NCBI RefSeq assembly: GCF_900157375.1
Contig: NZ_LT721901.1
Location: 3,839,333 to 3,903,332 of the forward strand
Direction: 5' to 3'
Source: Mycobacterium rhizamassiliense
GTDB lineage: Bacteria > Actinomycetota > Actinomycetes > Mycobacteriales > Mycobacteriaceae
DNA: 64,000 nucleotides
The notes beneath the pieces are model-generated. The model did no database searches. It was not told the origin of the DNA and saw only the letters and a list, made by a program, of their open reading frames with translations. The translations under genes and the position numbers were made by a program. The stretch's first letter is position 1, and every line of letters starts with the position of its first letter. This document shows, in pieces, positions 8,426-18,557 of the stretch.

Positions 8426-8438
8426 CTCGATTATTTTA
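8426..8438 (-). promoter_or_regulatory. Leaderless promoter of the ESX-target gene
   Basis: On the minus strand TAAAAT (8438-8433) is followed by seven bases and then the GTG start at 8425. In mycobacteria a TANNNT box 6-8 bases before a start codon usually marks a leaderless transcript. No ribosome-binding site is present. Confidence 0.55.
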
Positions 8439-8558
8439 GAGCTCGCGCGGGAATAAGCTAGTCACTCAGATGCGAGGATTCGCTGCGTCGACTGAGGTCG
8501 CGCTCAGACGGCTTTGCTGTGCAAAATGCATTCTCATTCAACACTTTTGGTTATCGGA

Positions 8559-9098
<540 letters not shown>

Positions 9099-9156
9099 GC
9101 GTGGGTGATACCCGGCGAATACTTGTTGACACCGGTTGGGCGACAATGGAAGGGCG

Positions 9157-11199
9157 ATGGACTTCTACAACAGTTACAGCCAGGGTTTTGTCCGCGTTGC
9201 CGCATGCACGCACCGGACCACCATCGGTGATCCGGCGGCCAACGCGGAGTCGGTGCTGCGGTTGGCCCGCGAGTGCCACGACGACGGCGTCGGGATCGCA
9301 ATCTTCCCGGAGCTGACGCTGTCCGGGTACTCGATCGAAGACATCGTGCTGCAGGACCTGCTGCTCGACGACGTCGAAGCCGCCCTGCTCGACGTGGTCG
9401 CGGCATCCCGCGATCTGCTGCCGGTCCTGGTCGTCGGCGCCCCGCTGCGCCACCGGCAGCGCATCTACAACACCGCCGTGGTTATCCACCGCGGCACGGT
9501 GCTCGGAGTGGCGCCGAAGTCGTACCTGCCGACCTACCGCGAGTTCTACGAGCGCCGCCAAATTGCGCCGGGAGACGACGAACGCGGCACCATCCGGATC
9601 CGCGACATCGAGACGCCCTTCGGCCCCGATCTGTTGTTCGCCGCATCCGACCTTCCCGATTTCGTGCTGCACGTCGAAATCTGCGAGGACATGTTCGTGC
9701 CCATTCCGCCCAGCGCCGAGGCCGCGTTGGCGGGAGCGACGGTGCTGGCGAACCTGTCGGGCAGCCCGATCACGATCGGTCGCGCCGAGGACCGCAACCT
9801 GCTGGCCCGCTCCGCGTCGTCGCGGTGCCTGGCCGCCTACCTCTACGCCGCCGCGGGGGAGGGCGAATCGACGACCGACCTGGCGTGGGATGGCCAGACC
9901 ATGATCTACGAAAACGGCGTGCTGCTCGCCGAATCCGAGCGCTTCCCCAAGGGCGAGCAGCGATCGGTCGCCGACGTCGACACCGAACTGCTGCGCGCCG
10001 AGCGGCTGCGGATGGGCACCTTCGACGACAACCGCCGTCATCACCGCGCATTGTCGGGATCGTTCCGGCACATCGAATTCCGGCTCGACCCGCCCGCCGG
10101 CGACATCGGACTCTGGCGGCAGGTGGAGCGTTTCCCGTTCGTCCCCGCCGATCCGCAACGGCTGGAACAGGATTGCTACGAGGCCTACAACATCCAGGTC
10201 TCCGGCCTCGAACAGCGGCTGCGCGCGCTGGACTACCCGAAGGTCGTCATCGGGATCTCCGGCGGCCTGGACTCGACACACGCGTTGATCGTCGCGGCCC
10301 GCGCAATGGACCGCGAAAAGCGGCCCCGCAGCGACATTCTCGCGTTCACGCTGCCGGGGTTCGCGACGGGAGAACGTACCAAGCGCAACGCGATCGAGCT
10401 GTGCGCGGCGCTGGGTGTGACCTTCGCCGAGATCGACATCCGCGACACCGCGGCGCTGATGCTCAAGGAGATGGATCACCCGTTCTCCCGCGGGGAGAAG
10501 GTCTACGACGTCACGTTCGAGAACGTCCAGGCCGGCCTGCGCACCGACTACCTGTTCCGGCTGGCCAACCAGCGCGGCGGCATCGTGCTGGGCACCGGCG
10601 ATCTGTCGGAGCTTGGGCTGGGCTGGTCGACATACGGTGTCGGCGACCAGATGTCGCACTACAACGTCAACGGCGGGGTGCCCAAGACGCTGATCCAGCA
10701 CCTGATCCGCTGGATCATCGCGTCGCACCAGTTCGAGTCCGAGGTGGGCAGGGTGCTGCAGTCGGTGCTGGACACCGAGATCACCCCGGAACTCATCCCC
10801 AGCGGCGAAGAAGAAGAGCTGCAGAGCAGCGAAGCCAAGATCGGTCCGTTCGCCCTGCAGGACTTCTCGCTGTTCCATGTGCTGCGCTTCGGATTCCGGC
10901 CGTCGAAGCTCGCTTTCCTGGCCTGGCATGCCTGGAGCGACCCCGAGCATGGCCACTGGCCGGCCGGATTCCCCGAAGACAAACGACCGTCCTACTCGCT
11001 CAAGGAGATTCGGCACTGGCTGCAGATTTTCGTGCAGCGGTTCTACTCGTTCAGCCAGTTCAAGCGCTCCGCGCTGCCCAACGGCCCCAAGGTTTCTCAC
11101 GGGGGCTCGTTATCGCCGCGCGGCGACTGGCGTGCCCCGTCGGACATGTCGGCGCGCATCTGGCTCGCCGAGATCGACAGCGAGGTTCCCGAGGACTAG
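9157..11199 (+). CDS. nadE: Glutamine-dependent NAD+ synthetase
   Basis: The 680-residue protein starts at ATG 9157 with GGAAGGG at 9148-9154. The start MDFYNSYSQGFVRVAACTH matches the known mycobacterial NadE start. The N-terminal half is a nitrilase-type glutaminase with the Glu-Lys-Cys triad (FPELTLSGYS; Lys in the VAPKSYLPTYREFYE stretch; Cys in VEICEDMFVP). The C-terminal half is the synthetase with the PP-loop SGGLDSTHAL and the GTGDLSELGLGWSTYG region. It amidates nicotinic acid adenine dinucleotide with ATP and glutamine. The length equals that of the M. tuberculosis enzyme (679). nadD, acting one step earlier, lies 10 kb away on the same strand. Confidence 0.97.
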   Translation: MDFYNSYSQGFVRVAACTHRTTIGDPAANAESVLRLARECHDDGVGIAIFPELTLSGYSIEDIVLQDLLLDDVEAALLDVVAASRDLLPVLVVGAPLRHRQRIYNTAVVIHRGTVLGVAPKSYLPTYREFYERRQIAPGDDERGTIRIRDIETPFGPDLLFAASDLPDFVLHVEICEDMFVPIPPSAEAALAGATVLANLSGSPITIGRAEDRNLLARSASSRCLAAYLYAAAGEGESTTDLAWDGQTMIYENGVLLAESERFPKGEQRSVADVDTELLRAERLRMGTFDDNRRHHRALSGSFRHIEFRLDPPAGDIGLWRQVERFPFVPADPQRLEQDCYEAYNIQVSGLEQRLRALDYPKVVIGISGGLDSTHALIVAARAMDREKRPRSDILAFTLPGFATGERTKRNAIELCAALGVTFAEIDIRDTAALMLKEMDHPFSRGEKVYDVTFENVQAGLRTDYLFRLANQRGGIVLGTGDLSELGLGWSTYGVGDQMSHYNVNGGVPKTLIQHLIRWIIASHQFESEVGRVLQSVLDTEITPELIPSGEEEELQSSEAKIGPFALQDFSLFHVLRFGFRPSKLAFLAWHAWSDPEHGHWPAGFPEDKRPSYSLKEIRHWLQIFVQRFYSFSQFKRSALPNGPKVSHGGSLSPRGDWRAPSDMSARIWLAEIDSEVPED

Positions 11200-11306
11200 C
11201 GCTCGTAGGTGCCGGTCACGCTGTGCCGCTGGGTAAATGACGGCGGCCACGCCGTGGGGCGGGTTGAGCGCCGAAACTTGTCGGACCCCCCTGCGATGAT
11301 GGCGTC

Positions 11307-12515
11307 ATGTTCTCGACCGCTGCGCCTCCGCTGGCAGAAAACGTTCCGCGACGTCTGGATGTGCTGTTTGAGGAGTTGGCGGAGTTGGCCGGTCAGCGCA
11401 ACGCGATTGACGGGCGCACTGTAGAGATCGTCGCCGAGATCGAGCGCGACGAATTGTGGGGTGCTACGGGTGCGCGCTCGGTGCCGGCGTTGGTGGCTTG
11501 GAAGCTCGGCTCGTCCTCGGCAAATGCCCACACCATCACGACGATCGCGCGCCGGCTGCCGGAGTTTCCTCGCTGCGCGCGGGGCATGGCCGAGGGTCGG
11601 CTGTCGCTGGATCAGGTCGGTGTCATTGCGGCGCGGGCGGGCGAGGGATCCGATGCGCATTACGCGGAGCTCGCCGCGGTCGCGACTGTTAGCCAGTTGC
11701 GTACCGCGGTCAAGCTGGAACCGAGGTTCGAACCTGAGTCGCGGCCGGAATTTCAGCGCTCGATCACCAAGGCCTCCGACGACGAGGGCAGTTGTTGGCG
11801 GATCAGACTTCCGCACCACGACGCGGCGAAGTTCGACGCGGCGTTGGCGTCGCATCGTGATGCGTTGGTCGCCGACTGGAAGCGCGACCACGACAATGGC
11901 GATTGCGCCTGCGACCAGGTACCGCCGTTTCCGGGCACCGTCGAGGCGTTCCTGCGCCTGGTGGAGGCTGGGTGGGACGCCGAGGCGGCTCGCCGACCCC
12001 ATGGGCAGCACACCACGGTGGTGGTGCACGTCGATGCGGAGCAGCGCGCCGCGGCACTGCATCTGGGCCCGCTGCTCACCGACGCCGAACGCCAATACCT
12101 GACCTGCGATGCCACCTGCGAAGTGTGGTTCGAGCGTGACGGCGAGGTCATCGGAGCCGGGCGAGCGACCCGCCAGATCAGCCGGCGGCTTCGCCGCGCC
12201 CTCGAGCACCGCCACCCCATGTGTGCGGTCCCGGGTTGTGGTGCCACCCGCGGTCTGCACGCGCACCACCTCCGGCACTGGGAGGACGGCGGCCCCACCG
12301 ACATGGCCAACCTGGTGCTGGTGTGCCCGTATCACCATCGGTTGCACCACCGCGGCGTCATCACGATCACCGGGCCCGCAGACGATCTCGTTGTCACCGA
12401 CAGCTCCGGTCGACGGCTCAACTCAGGATCGCTCGCGCGTCCGCCCAACCTGGCCCCGCCCGCTGTCTCACCGTGTCCCGGACCTACCGGCGAGCGCGCC
12501 GACTGGTGGTGGTAG
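11307..12515 (+). CDS. REP13E12-family DUF222/HNH endonuclease-like protein, C-terminally shortened
   Basis: The protein has 402 residues: an N-terminal DUF222 region and a C-terminal HNH module (GLHAHHLRHWEDGG, LVCPYHHRLHH, with CAVPGC supplying zinc ligands). This is the mycobacterial 13E12 repeat family. The sequence just upstream (ACTTGTCGGACCCCCCTG, about 11275-11292) is the conserved 5' edge of 13E12 elements, the type of site used by phage phiRv1 in M. tuberculosis. The reading frame ends early because of a 23-bp tandem duplication. Without it the frame would run TGGTAC GAACCC and end at 12577, adding about 13 residues. The HNH core is intact. Confidence 0.88.
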   Translation: MFSTAAPPLAENVPRRLDVLFEELAELAGQRNAIDGRTVEIVAEIERDELWGATGARSVPALVAWKLGSSSANAHTITTIARRLPEFPRCARGMAEGRLSLDQVGVIAARAGEGSDAHYAELAAVATVSQLRTAVKLEPRFEPESRPEFQRSITKASDDEGSCWRIRLPHHDAAKFDAALASHRDALVADWKRDHDNGDCACDQVPPFPGTVEAFLRLVEAGWDAEAARRPHGQHTTVVVHVDAEQRAAALHLGPLLTDAERQYLTCDATCEVWFERDGEVIGAGRATRQISRRLRRALEHRHPMCAVPGCGATRGLHAHHLRHWEDGGPTDMANLVLVCPYHHRLHHRGVITITGPADDLVVTDSSGRRLNSGSLARPPNLAPPAVSPCPGPTGERADWWW

Positions 12516-12537
12516 AGCGCGCCGACTGGTGGTGGTA
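12492..12537 (+). repeat. Perfect 23-bp tandem duplication at the end of the 13E12 gene
   Basis: Positions 12492-12514 and 12515-12537 carry the same 23 bases (starting GAGCGCGCCGACTGG, ending GGTGGTA). Because 23 is not a multiple of three, the junction creates the TAG that ends the upstream CDS. Removing one copy restores the longer frame. Confidence 0.95.
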
Positions 12538-12573
12538 CGAACCCTTCCAGCCGCAACCACCACCGACAACCAA

Positions 12574-13455
12574 CTAGGTAGCGCACCGGACTAACGCCGC
12601 TGCGATCGCTTCGGCGTTCGGTGCGCAGTCGCCGGCGCCGGGCACCAGCGTCGACAGCGCGGCCGCGGTGCAGGCGCGCTGCAGCGCGGCCAGGCGCTCG
12701 GCCCGCGAACCCGGGTTGCGGGGCCAGTTCGCCGCCAACACTCCAGCGAACACGTCGCCGGCCCCGGTGGTATCCACCGCCTGGACCGTCGGGGCGGGCA
12801 CCCAGAACTCGTCGTCGGCGCTGACGCAGCGGGCGCCGCGGGCGCCGAGCGTCGTCACCAAGTGCGTTGGCCGCCAAGGCCATTCCTCGGCTTCGGCTTC
12901 GTTGGCGATCACCACGTCCGCCGCGTCCGCCAGTTCAGCCAGCGCGCTTCGGTCCCGGCCGGCCGGTGACGCGTTGACCATGACGACCGCCCCGCGCGAG
13001 CCGGCCTCCCGCGCGGCCACCGCCGCTGCGGTCACCGGAATCTCCAACTGGGTCAACAACACATCGCAGTCGGCAATGGCCGCGGGCAGGTCCGCGGCGC
13101 GCAGGCTCAGCTGGCCGTTGGCGCCGGGCGCGACCACGATTGAGTTCTCGGCGCGGGCATCGACGACCACTATCGCGGTGCCACTCGGGCCGGGCACGGT
13201 AACTGTTCCGTCGAGGCCAACACCGTTGGACTGCAGATGGGCCCGCAACCTTTCGGCGGCCGGGTCGTCGCCGATCGCGCCGACGAACTCGACGTGCGCG
13301 CCCGCGCGCGCCGCGGCCACGGCCTGATTGCCGCCCTTGCCACCGGGCGCGTAGGTCAACGACGACGCCAACACCGTCTCGCCCGGGCGCGGCAGCGCAG
13401 CCACGTCCACGGTCAGGTCTAGGTTGACGCTCCCGACTACGCATACCCGCGCCAT
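12574..13455 (-). CDS. rbsK: Ribokinase (PfkB family)
   Basis: The 293-residue protein has the PfkB signatures: GSVNLDLTVDV at the N-terminus, YAPGGKGGNQAVAAARAG (about 36-53) and the catalytic AVDTTGAGDVFAG (Asp as base). A central NEAEAEEW segment matches the ribokinase N-x-x-E motif. It phosphorylates ribose or a related sugar. It overlaps the restored end of the convergent 13E12 frame by four bases. It is divergent from the membrane cyclase gene, the same arrangement as Rv2436/Rv2435c in H37Rv. No sugar transporter or regulator is adjacent. Confidence 0.93.
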   Translation of the reverse strand: MARVCVVGSVNLDLTVDVAALPRPGETVLASSLTYAPGGKGGNQAVAAARAGAHVEFVGAIGDDPAAERLRAHLQSNGVGLDGTVTVPGPSGTAIVVVDARAENSIVVAPGANGQLSLRAADLPAAIADCDVLLTQLEIPVTAAAVAAREAGSRGAVVMVNASPAGRDRSALAELADAADVVIANEAEAEEWPWRPTHLVTTLGARGARCVSADDEFWVPAPTVQAVDTTGAGDVFAGVLAANWPRNPGSRAERLAALQRACTAAALSTLVPGAGDCAPNAEAIAAALVRCAT

Positions 13456-13587
13456 TCCACCGACGTTAGCCGCGTGTGCCCTGCATTTTGGCGGTAATTG
13501 CGGCGCGCAAACGCCGATTTCTTTGCCTCCGCGCGCTACTGTGCTGCGTTAGCGGTGCTGAGTCTTTTCCGAGGAAAGTGGGCTGCG

Positions 13588-15813
13588 TTGACATCGAGCG
13601 AGTTGACAGACGCCCGACCCGCCTCCGAACCCGAGGGCACGCCGGCCCCGGACGAGGATCCGGCGGCCGAAGAGAGCGAGCTGCAGAAGACCCTCAAGCT
13701 TCGGCGCCGGCACTTCTTTCGGATCGGCATCCAATCCAAGCTGCTGATGACGCTGTTGCTCTGCAGCGTGTTGTCGGTGTCGGTGGTCGGCCTCATCGGG
13801 GCGGTGTCCGGTCGCAACGCGCTGCGCCAAGTCGAGGCCGACCGGCTGACCGAATTGCGCGAGTCGCAGAAGCGGGAGCTGGAGGCGCTTTTCAAGGAGG
13901 TGAGGAGTTCGCTGATCACCTACAGCGGCGGGTTCAGCATCGTCCAGGCGTTGGACGCCCTCACGGCCGGTTTCAACCAATTGGCCAACGCGACGATCAC
14001 GCCCGCCCAGGAACAGGCGCTCGTCAACTACTACGACAGCGAGATGATCAAGCCGATCAAACGCATCACGGGCGAGACGGTCGATATCAAAGCGGTCATG
14101 CCGAGTTCCAACGCGCAGAAGTACATTCAGGCGTACTACACGGCAGCCCCGAGGCCGAACGGTGGTCCATTGCCCATCGTGGATGCCGGCGATGGCAGCG
14201 CCTGGTCGGCGGCCAACGCCCGATTCGACTTCTACATGCGCGGAATCGTCACGCGCTTCGACTACCACGACGTGCTGCTACTCGACAACCAGGGCGACGT
14301 GGTCTACTCCGTGGACAAGGGTCCCGACCTCGGCACCAACATTCTCACCGGCCCGTACCGGGAATCCAAGCTGCGCGATGCGTACCAAAAAGCCTTGCGC
14401 TCCAACGACGTCGACTTCGTCTGGCTCACCGACTTCCAGTCGTACCAGCCCGCGCTGGATGCCCCCATCGGATGGGTGGTGTCGCCGGTCGGGATGAACG
14501 GAAAGATCGATGGCGTCATGGCGTGGCCGTTGCCGACCGCGAAGATCAACAGGATCCTGACCGCCGACAAACAGTGGGAAGCCGCGGGCATGGGCTCGTC
14601 GACCGAGTCATACCTGGTGGGCCCCGACAATCTGATGCGCTCGGATTCGCGCCTGTTCCTGGAAGACCCTGAGGAATACCGGCGTGAGGCCGTGGCCAAC
14701 GGGACTGCGCCCGAGGTGGCCAACAGGGCGATCGAATTGGGAACCACGATTCTGCAGCAAGCGGTTCCGAGCGCGGGCGTTCGCGCCGCCCTACGCGGAC
14801 AGACCGGGACTGTCACCGACACCGACTACACGGGCAACAGGGAGATGGAAGCGTACGCCCCGTTGACCGTGCCGCATTCGGACCTGCATTGGGCGATCCT
14901 GGTAACACGCGACGACTCCGATGCCTTTGCGCGGCTGGGCAGGTTCAGCAAAACACTGGTAATCGGTGTCTCGACAATGATTTTCGCGGTCTGCGTCGCG
15001 TCGATGTTGCTCGCTCAGGTGCTGCTGCGGCCGGTTCGGCGGTTGCAGGCCGGGACGCAGAAGATCAGCTCCGGTGACTACGAGGTCAACATCCCGGTGA
15101 CCTCACGTGACGAAGTAGGCGACCTCACTGCGGCTTTCAACGAGATGAGCCGCAATCTGGCGATCAAGGAAGAGCTGCTCGCCGAGCAGCGCAAGGAGAA
15201 CGACCGCCTGTTGCTCGCGCTGATGCCCGAGTCGGTCGCGCAACGATATCGCGAGGGTCAGGAGACCATCTCGCAGAAGCACCAAGACGTCGCGATCATC
15301 TTCGCCGATATCGTCGGCCTCGACGAGATGTCCAACGAAATGTCGGGCGACGAACTGGTCGGTATCGTCGACGACCTATTCCGGCAATTCGACGCCGCCG
15401 CCGAATCCCGTGGCGTCGAACGGATCCGGACCTTCCACAATGGTTACCTGGCCAGCTGTGGGGTCGTGACCCCTCGGCTGGATAGCATTCACCGCAGCGT
15501 CGAGTTCGCTCTGGAAATGCGCCAGATCATCGATCGGTTCAACAATCAGACCGGCCGTGATCTGCGGATGCGAGTGGGCATCAATACCGGCAACGTCGTC
15601 AGCGGGTTGGTGGGCCGGTCCAGCCTGGTCTATGACATGTGGGGCGCCGCGGTCAGCCTGGCCTACCAAATGCACAGTGGCGCACCGCAACCCGGCATCT
15701 ACGTCAGTTCTCAAGTACACCAGGCATTGGAGGATGTGCGGCAATTCGCGCCCGCCGGAACCATTTCGGTTGGCGGAGTCGATCAACCGATTTACCGGCT
15801 GTTGGAGCGGTAG
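13588..15813 (+). CDS. Membrane-bound sensor with HAMP and degenerate class III cyclase domain
   Basis: The protein is 741 residues from TTG at 13588, chosen because GAGGAAAG lies nine bases upstream; longer forms are open. A first membrane helix (about 45-70) is followed by a large extracytoplasmic Cache-like region, a second helix (about 455-480), HAMP (RPVRRLQAGTQKISSGDYEV) and a cyclase domain. The first metal Asp is present (IIFADIVGLDE). The second metal site reads FHNGYLASCG instead of GDxxMA, and the usual NxxxR reads SLAYQ. Cyclase activity is therefore doubtful. It is the counterpart of Rv2435c, also reported to lack catalytic residues. The start of the next gene overlaps its stop by one base. 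Confidence 0.88.
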   Translation: MTSSELTDARPASEPEGTPAPDEDPAAEESELQKTLKLRRRHFFRIGIQSKLLMTLLLCSVLSVSVVGLIGAVSGRNALRQVEADRLTELRESQKRELEALFKEVRSSLITYSGGFSIVQALDALTAGFNQLANATITPAQEQALVNYYDSEMIKPIKRITGETVDIKAVMPSSNAQKYIQAYYTAAPRPNGGPLPIVDAGDGSAWSAANARFDFYMRGIVTRFDYHDVLLLDNQGDVVYSVDKGPDLGTNILTGPYRESKLRDAYQKALRSNDVDFVWLTDFQSYQPALDAPIGWVVSPVGMNGKIDGVMAWPLPTAKINRILTADKQWEAAGMGSSTESYLVGPDNLMRSDSRLFLEDPEEYRREAVANGTAPEVANRAIELGTTILQQAVPSAGVRAALRGQTGTVTDTDYTGNREMEAYAPLTVPHSDLHWAILVTRDDSDAFARLGRFSKTLVIGVSTMIFAVCVASMLLAQVLLRPVRRLQAGTQKISSGDYEVNIPVTSRDEVGDLTAAFNEMSRNLAIKEELLAEQRKENDRLLLALMPESVAQRYREGQETISQKHQDVAIIFADIVGLDEMSNEMSGDELVGIVDDLFRQFDAAAESRGVERIRTFHNGYLASCGVVTPRLDSIHRSVEFALEMRQIIDRFNNQTGRDLRMRVGINTGNVVSGLVGRSSLVYDMWGAAVSLAYQMHSGAPQPGIYVSSQVHQALEDVRQFAPAGTISVGGVDQPIYRLLER

Positions 15814-17216
15814 TGAACCTTTTCCACTCTTCTTGGTTCTATTGGGCCGTCGGTGTTGCGCTGGGATTCCCGGTCGGGGTCATCCTGCTCACCGAATTGC
15901 ATCACGCCCTGCTGCGCCGAAACAGTCGCCTGGCCCGGCAGGTCGGCCTGTTGCGCAATTTCTTGTGGCCACTGGGTGCCCTGCTGCTGTTGCTCGTCAA
16001 CGCCGTGCAAATCCCGGCCGGAGACGGCCTGGTGCAAATTCTCAGCACATTGTTCGGATTCCTGGTGTTGGTGCTGTTGCTGTCGGGGCTCAACGCCACG
16101 GTGTTCGAGGGAGCGCCCGAAGACAGCTGGCGTAAACGCCTGCCGACGATCTTCATCGATGTCGCCCGGTTCGCGCTGATCGGCGTCGGACTCACGCTGA
16201 TCCTGTCCTACATCTGGGGCGTCCGGGTCGGCGGCCTGTTCACCGCGCTGGGCGTCACCTCGGTGGTGATCGGTCTGATGCTGCAAAACTCGGTCGGTCA
16301 GATCGTGTCGGGCCTGTTCATGTTGTTCGAGCAACCCTTCCGCATCAACGACTGGCTCGACACGTCCACCGCGCGGGGACGAATCGTCGAGGTGAACTGG
16401 CGCGCAGTCCACATCGACACGGGCAGCGGCACGCGGATCACCCCGAACTCGGTGCTGGCCAGCACGCCGTTCACGAACCTGAGCCGCCCGCCGGACAAGC
16501 ACAAAGTGTCGGTGAAGACCACCTTTTCCACGGCCGATCCGCCCGACCGGGTGTGCGCGATGCTGACCCGTGTCGCCGGCGGGCTGCCGCAGCTCAAGGC
16601 GGGCAGCCAGCCTCGCTCGGCGCCCGCCGGGGCCGGCGAGTATTCGACCAGCATCGGGCTGAATTCACCCGCCGACGAGGGCGCAGCGCGAGCGACCTTC
16701 CTGCGCTGGATCTGGTACGCCGCACGCCGCGAGGACCTGCACCTCGACGATGCCGATGACGACTACTCGACCAGGGAACGCATCGAGTTCGCGCTGCGCA
16801 TGGTGGTGGCGCCGGTGTTGCGGCTGAGCGTCCCCGATCAGCAGTTGCTGCAGTCGAGCGCGCGAGTCGTGCGCTATGGCGCCGACGAGACCGTCGAATA
16901 CGCCGGCGAGGTGCCCTCCGCGATGACGTTCCTGGTCTCGGGGCGGGTCCGGCTGGCGGCCACGACCGAGGACGGGGGGGTGATCGACATCAGCACAATC
17001 GAGGAGGGCGAGTTTCTGGGTCTGACCGCGCTGACCCGGCAACCCAACCTCGCCACCGCGTATGCGATCGACGAGGTGACCGCGCTGGAGATCGAGCGTG
17101 AACACCTGGAGGCGCTGGTGATGCGTGAACCGTTGCTGCTGCAGAACTTTGGCCACATCCTCGAGGAGCGGCAAAGCAAGGTGCGCCAGGCCGAGCGCGG
17201 CGAGTTGGTGGGGTAG
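15813..17216 (+). CDS. MscS-type mechanosensitive channel with C-terminal cyclic-nucleotide-binding domain
   Basis: The 467-residue protein starts at GTG 15813, which shares its first base with the preceding stop. Four hydrophobic segments (within about 1-150) lead into the pore-lining helix and MscS beta domain (GLFTALGVTSVVIGLML, RINDWLDTS, GRIVEVNWRAVHI). Residues 345-465 are a CRP-like cNMP-binding domain (EYAGEVPSAMTFLVSGRVRL, IEEGEFLGLTAL). The protein is expected to gate ions or osmolytes under control of a bound nucleotide. The phosphate-binding arginine of a canonical cNMP pocket is not obvious, so ligand binding is uncertain. Coupling to the cyclase-like gene suggests one functional unit, as with Rv2434c/Rv2435c. 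Confidence 0.9.
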   Translation: MNLFHSSWFYWAVGVALGFPVGVILLTELHHALLRRNSRLARQVGLLRNFLWPLGALLLLLVNAVQIPAGDGLVQILSTLFGFLVLVLLLSGLNATVFEGAPEDSWRKRLPTIFIDVARFALIGVGLTLILSYIWGVRVGGLFTALGVTSVVIGLMLQNSVGQIVSGLFMLFEQPFRINDWLDTSTARGRIVEVNWRAVHIDTGSGTRITPNSVLASTPFTNLSRPPDKHKVSVKTTFSTADPPDRVCAMLTRVAGGLPQLKAGSQPRSAPAGAGEYSTSIGLNSPADEGAARATFLRWIWYAARREDLHLDDADDDYSTRERIEFALRMVVAPVLRLSVPDQQLLQSSARVVRYGADETVEYAGEVPSAMTFLVSGRVRLAATTEDGGVIDISTIEEGEFLGLTALTRQPNLATAYAIDEVTALEIEREHLEALVMREPLLLQNFGHILEERQSKVRQAERGELVG

Positions 17217-17273
17217 CGACGGCCAACAGCGGCCCGCTTAACTTGGCCCGTTAAAGCCCGATACCCTGGATAA

Positions 17274-18521
17274 ATGAGTCTGCAAGCACCATCGCGTCCT
17301 GACTTGCGCCGGGAGGTGCACGACGCTGCACGACGTGCCCGCGTCGCGTCGCGCGTGCTGGCGTTATTGCCGACTGTTGCCAAAGATCAGGCCCTGGAAT
17401 CCGCTGCCCAAGCCGTTGTGGCAAACACCGAGCAAATCCTGGCGGCCAACACCGAAGACCTCAAGGCGGCCCGGGACGCGGGTACCTCGAAGGCGATGCT
17501 GGATCGGCTGGCCCTGGACGCCGCGCGCGTGGAGGGTATCGCCGCCGGACTGCGGCAGGTGGCGGGGCTGCCCGACCCGGTCGGGGAGGTGTTGCGCGGC
17601 TACACGCTGCCCAACGGCCTGCAGCTGCGCCAGCAGCGGGTTCCGCTCGGCGTGATCGGGATGATCTACGAGGGACGCCCGAATGTCACCGTCGACGCCT
17701 TCGGTTTGGCGCTGAAGTCCGGCAATGCGGTATTGCTGCGCGGCAGTTCGTCGGCGGCGCGGTCCAACCAGGCGCTGGTCGAGGTGCTGCGGTCCTCGCT
17801 GGTCAGCGAGGACCTGCCCGCCGACGCGGTCCAGCTGCTCTCGGCCGACGACCGGTCCACCGTCACGCACTTGATCCAGGCCCGCGGCCTCGTCGACGTG
17901 GTGATCCCGCGCGGGGGAGCGAGCCTGATCGACGCGGTGGTGCGCGACGCGCAGGTGCCCACCATCGAGACCGGTGTCGGAAACTGTCATGTGTACGTGC
18001 ACGAGGGTGCCGACCTGGACGTGGCCGAACGAATCGTGCTGAACTCCAAGACCCGTCGGCCCAGCGTCTGCAACGCCGCCGAGACCCTGCTGGTCGACGC
18101 CGCGATCGCCGAGCAGGCGGTGCCCCGGCTGGTCGGAGCCCTGCAGGATTCGGGAGTGACCGTGCACCTCGACCCCGACGACGATCATCTGCGCCGCGAG
18201 TACCTGGCGATGGAGATCGCGGTGGCCGTCGTCGACGGTGTCGACGCCGCGATCTCCCACATCAACGAGTACGGCACCGGGCACACCGAGTCGATCGTCA
18301 CCAGCAATATGGCTGCCGCGCAACGGTTTACGGATGGGGTCGATGCGGCGGCCGTGATGGTCAACGCCTCGACGGCCTTCACCGACGGTGAGCAGTTCGG
18401 TTTCGGTGCCGAGATCGGCATCTCCACCCAGAAGCTGCACGCCCGCGGTCCCATGGGGCTGCCGGAACTGACCTCGACCAAATGGATTGCGTGGGGCGAC
18501 GGCCACATCCGTCCGGCCTGA
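17274..18521 (+). CDS. proA: Gamma-glutamyl phosphate reductase
   Basis: The 415-residue protein covers the full length of ProA. Recognisable blocks are PLGVIGMIYEGRPNVT, the KSGNAVLLRGSSSA cofactor loop, IPRGGASLI, and the segment around the catalytic cysteine TRRPSVCNAAETLL. It reduces gamma-glutamyl phosphate to glutamate semialdehyde in proline synthesis. The ATG is preceded by TACCCT (17262-17267) and six bases (ggataa), so a leaderless transcript is likely. proB is not in the window. Confidence 0.97.
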   Translation: MSLQAPSRPDLRREVHDAARRARVASRVLALLPTVAKDQALESAAQAVVANTEQILAANTEDLKAARDAGTSKAMLDRLALDAARVEGIAAGLRQVAGLPDPVGEVLRGYTLPNGLQLRQQRVPLGVIGMIYEGRPNVTVDAFGLALKSGNAVLLRGSSSAARSNQALVEVLRSSLVSEDLPADAVQLLSADDRSTVTHLIQARGLVDVVIPRGGASLIDAVVRDAQVPTIETGVGNCHVYVHEGADLDVAERIVLNSKTRRPSVCNAAETLLVDAAIAEQAVPRLVGALQDSGVTVHLDPDDDHLRREYLAMEIAVAVVDGVDAAISHINEYGTGHTESIVTSNMAAAQRFTDGVDAAAVMVNASTAFTDGEQFGFGAEIGISTQKLHARGPMGLPELTSTKWIAWGDGHIRPA

Positions 18522-18557
18522 AACCCCTCGCCGACAACGCTTTAGGAGAACCTGATC

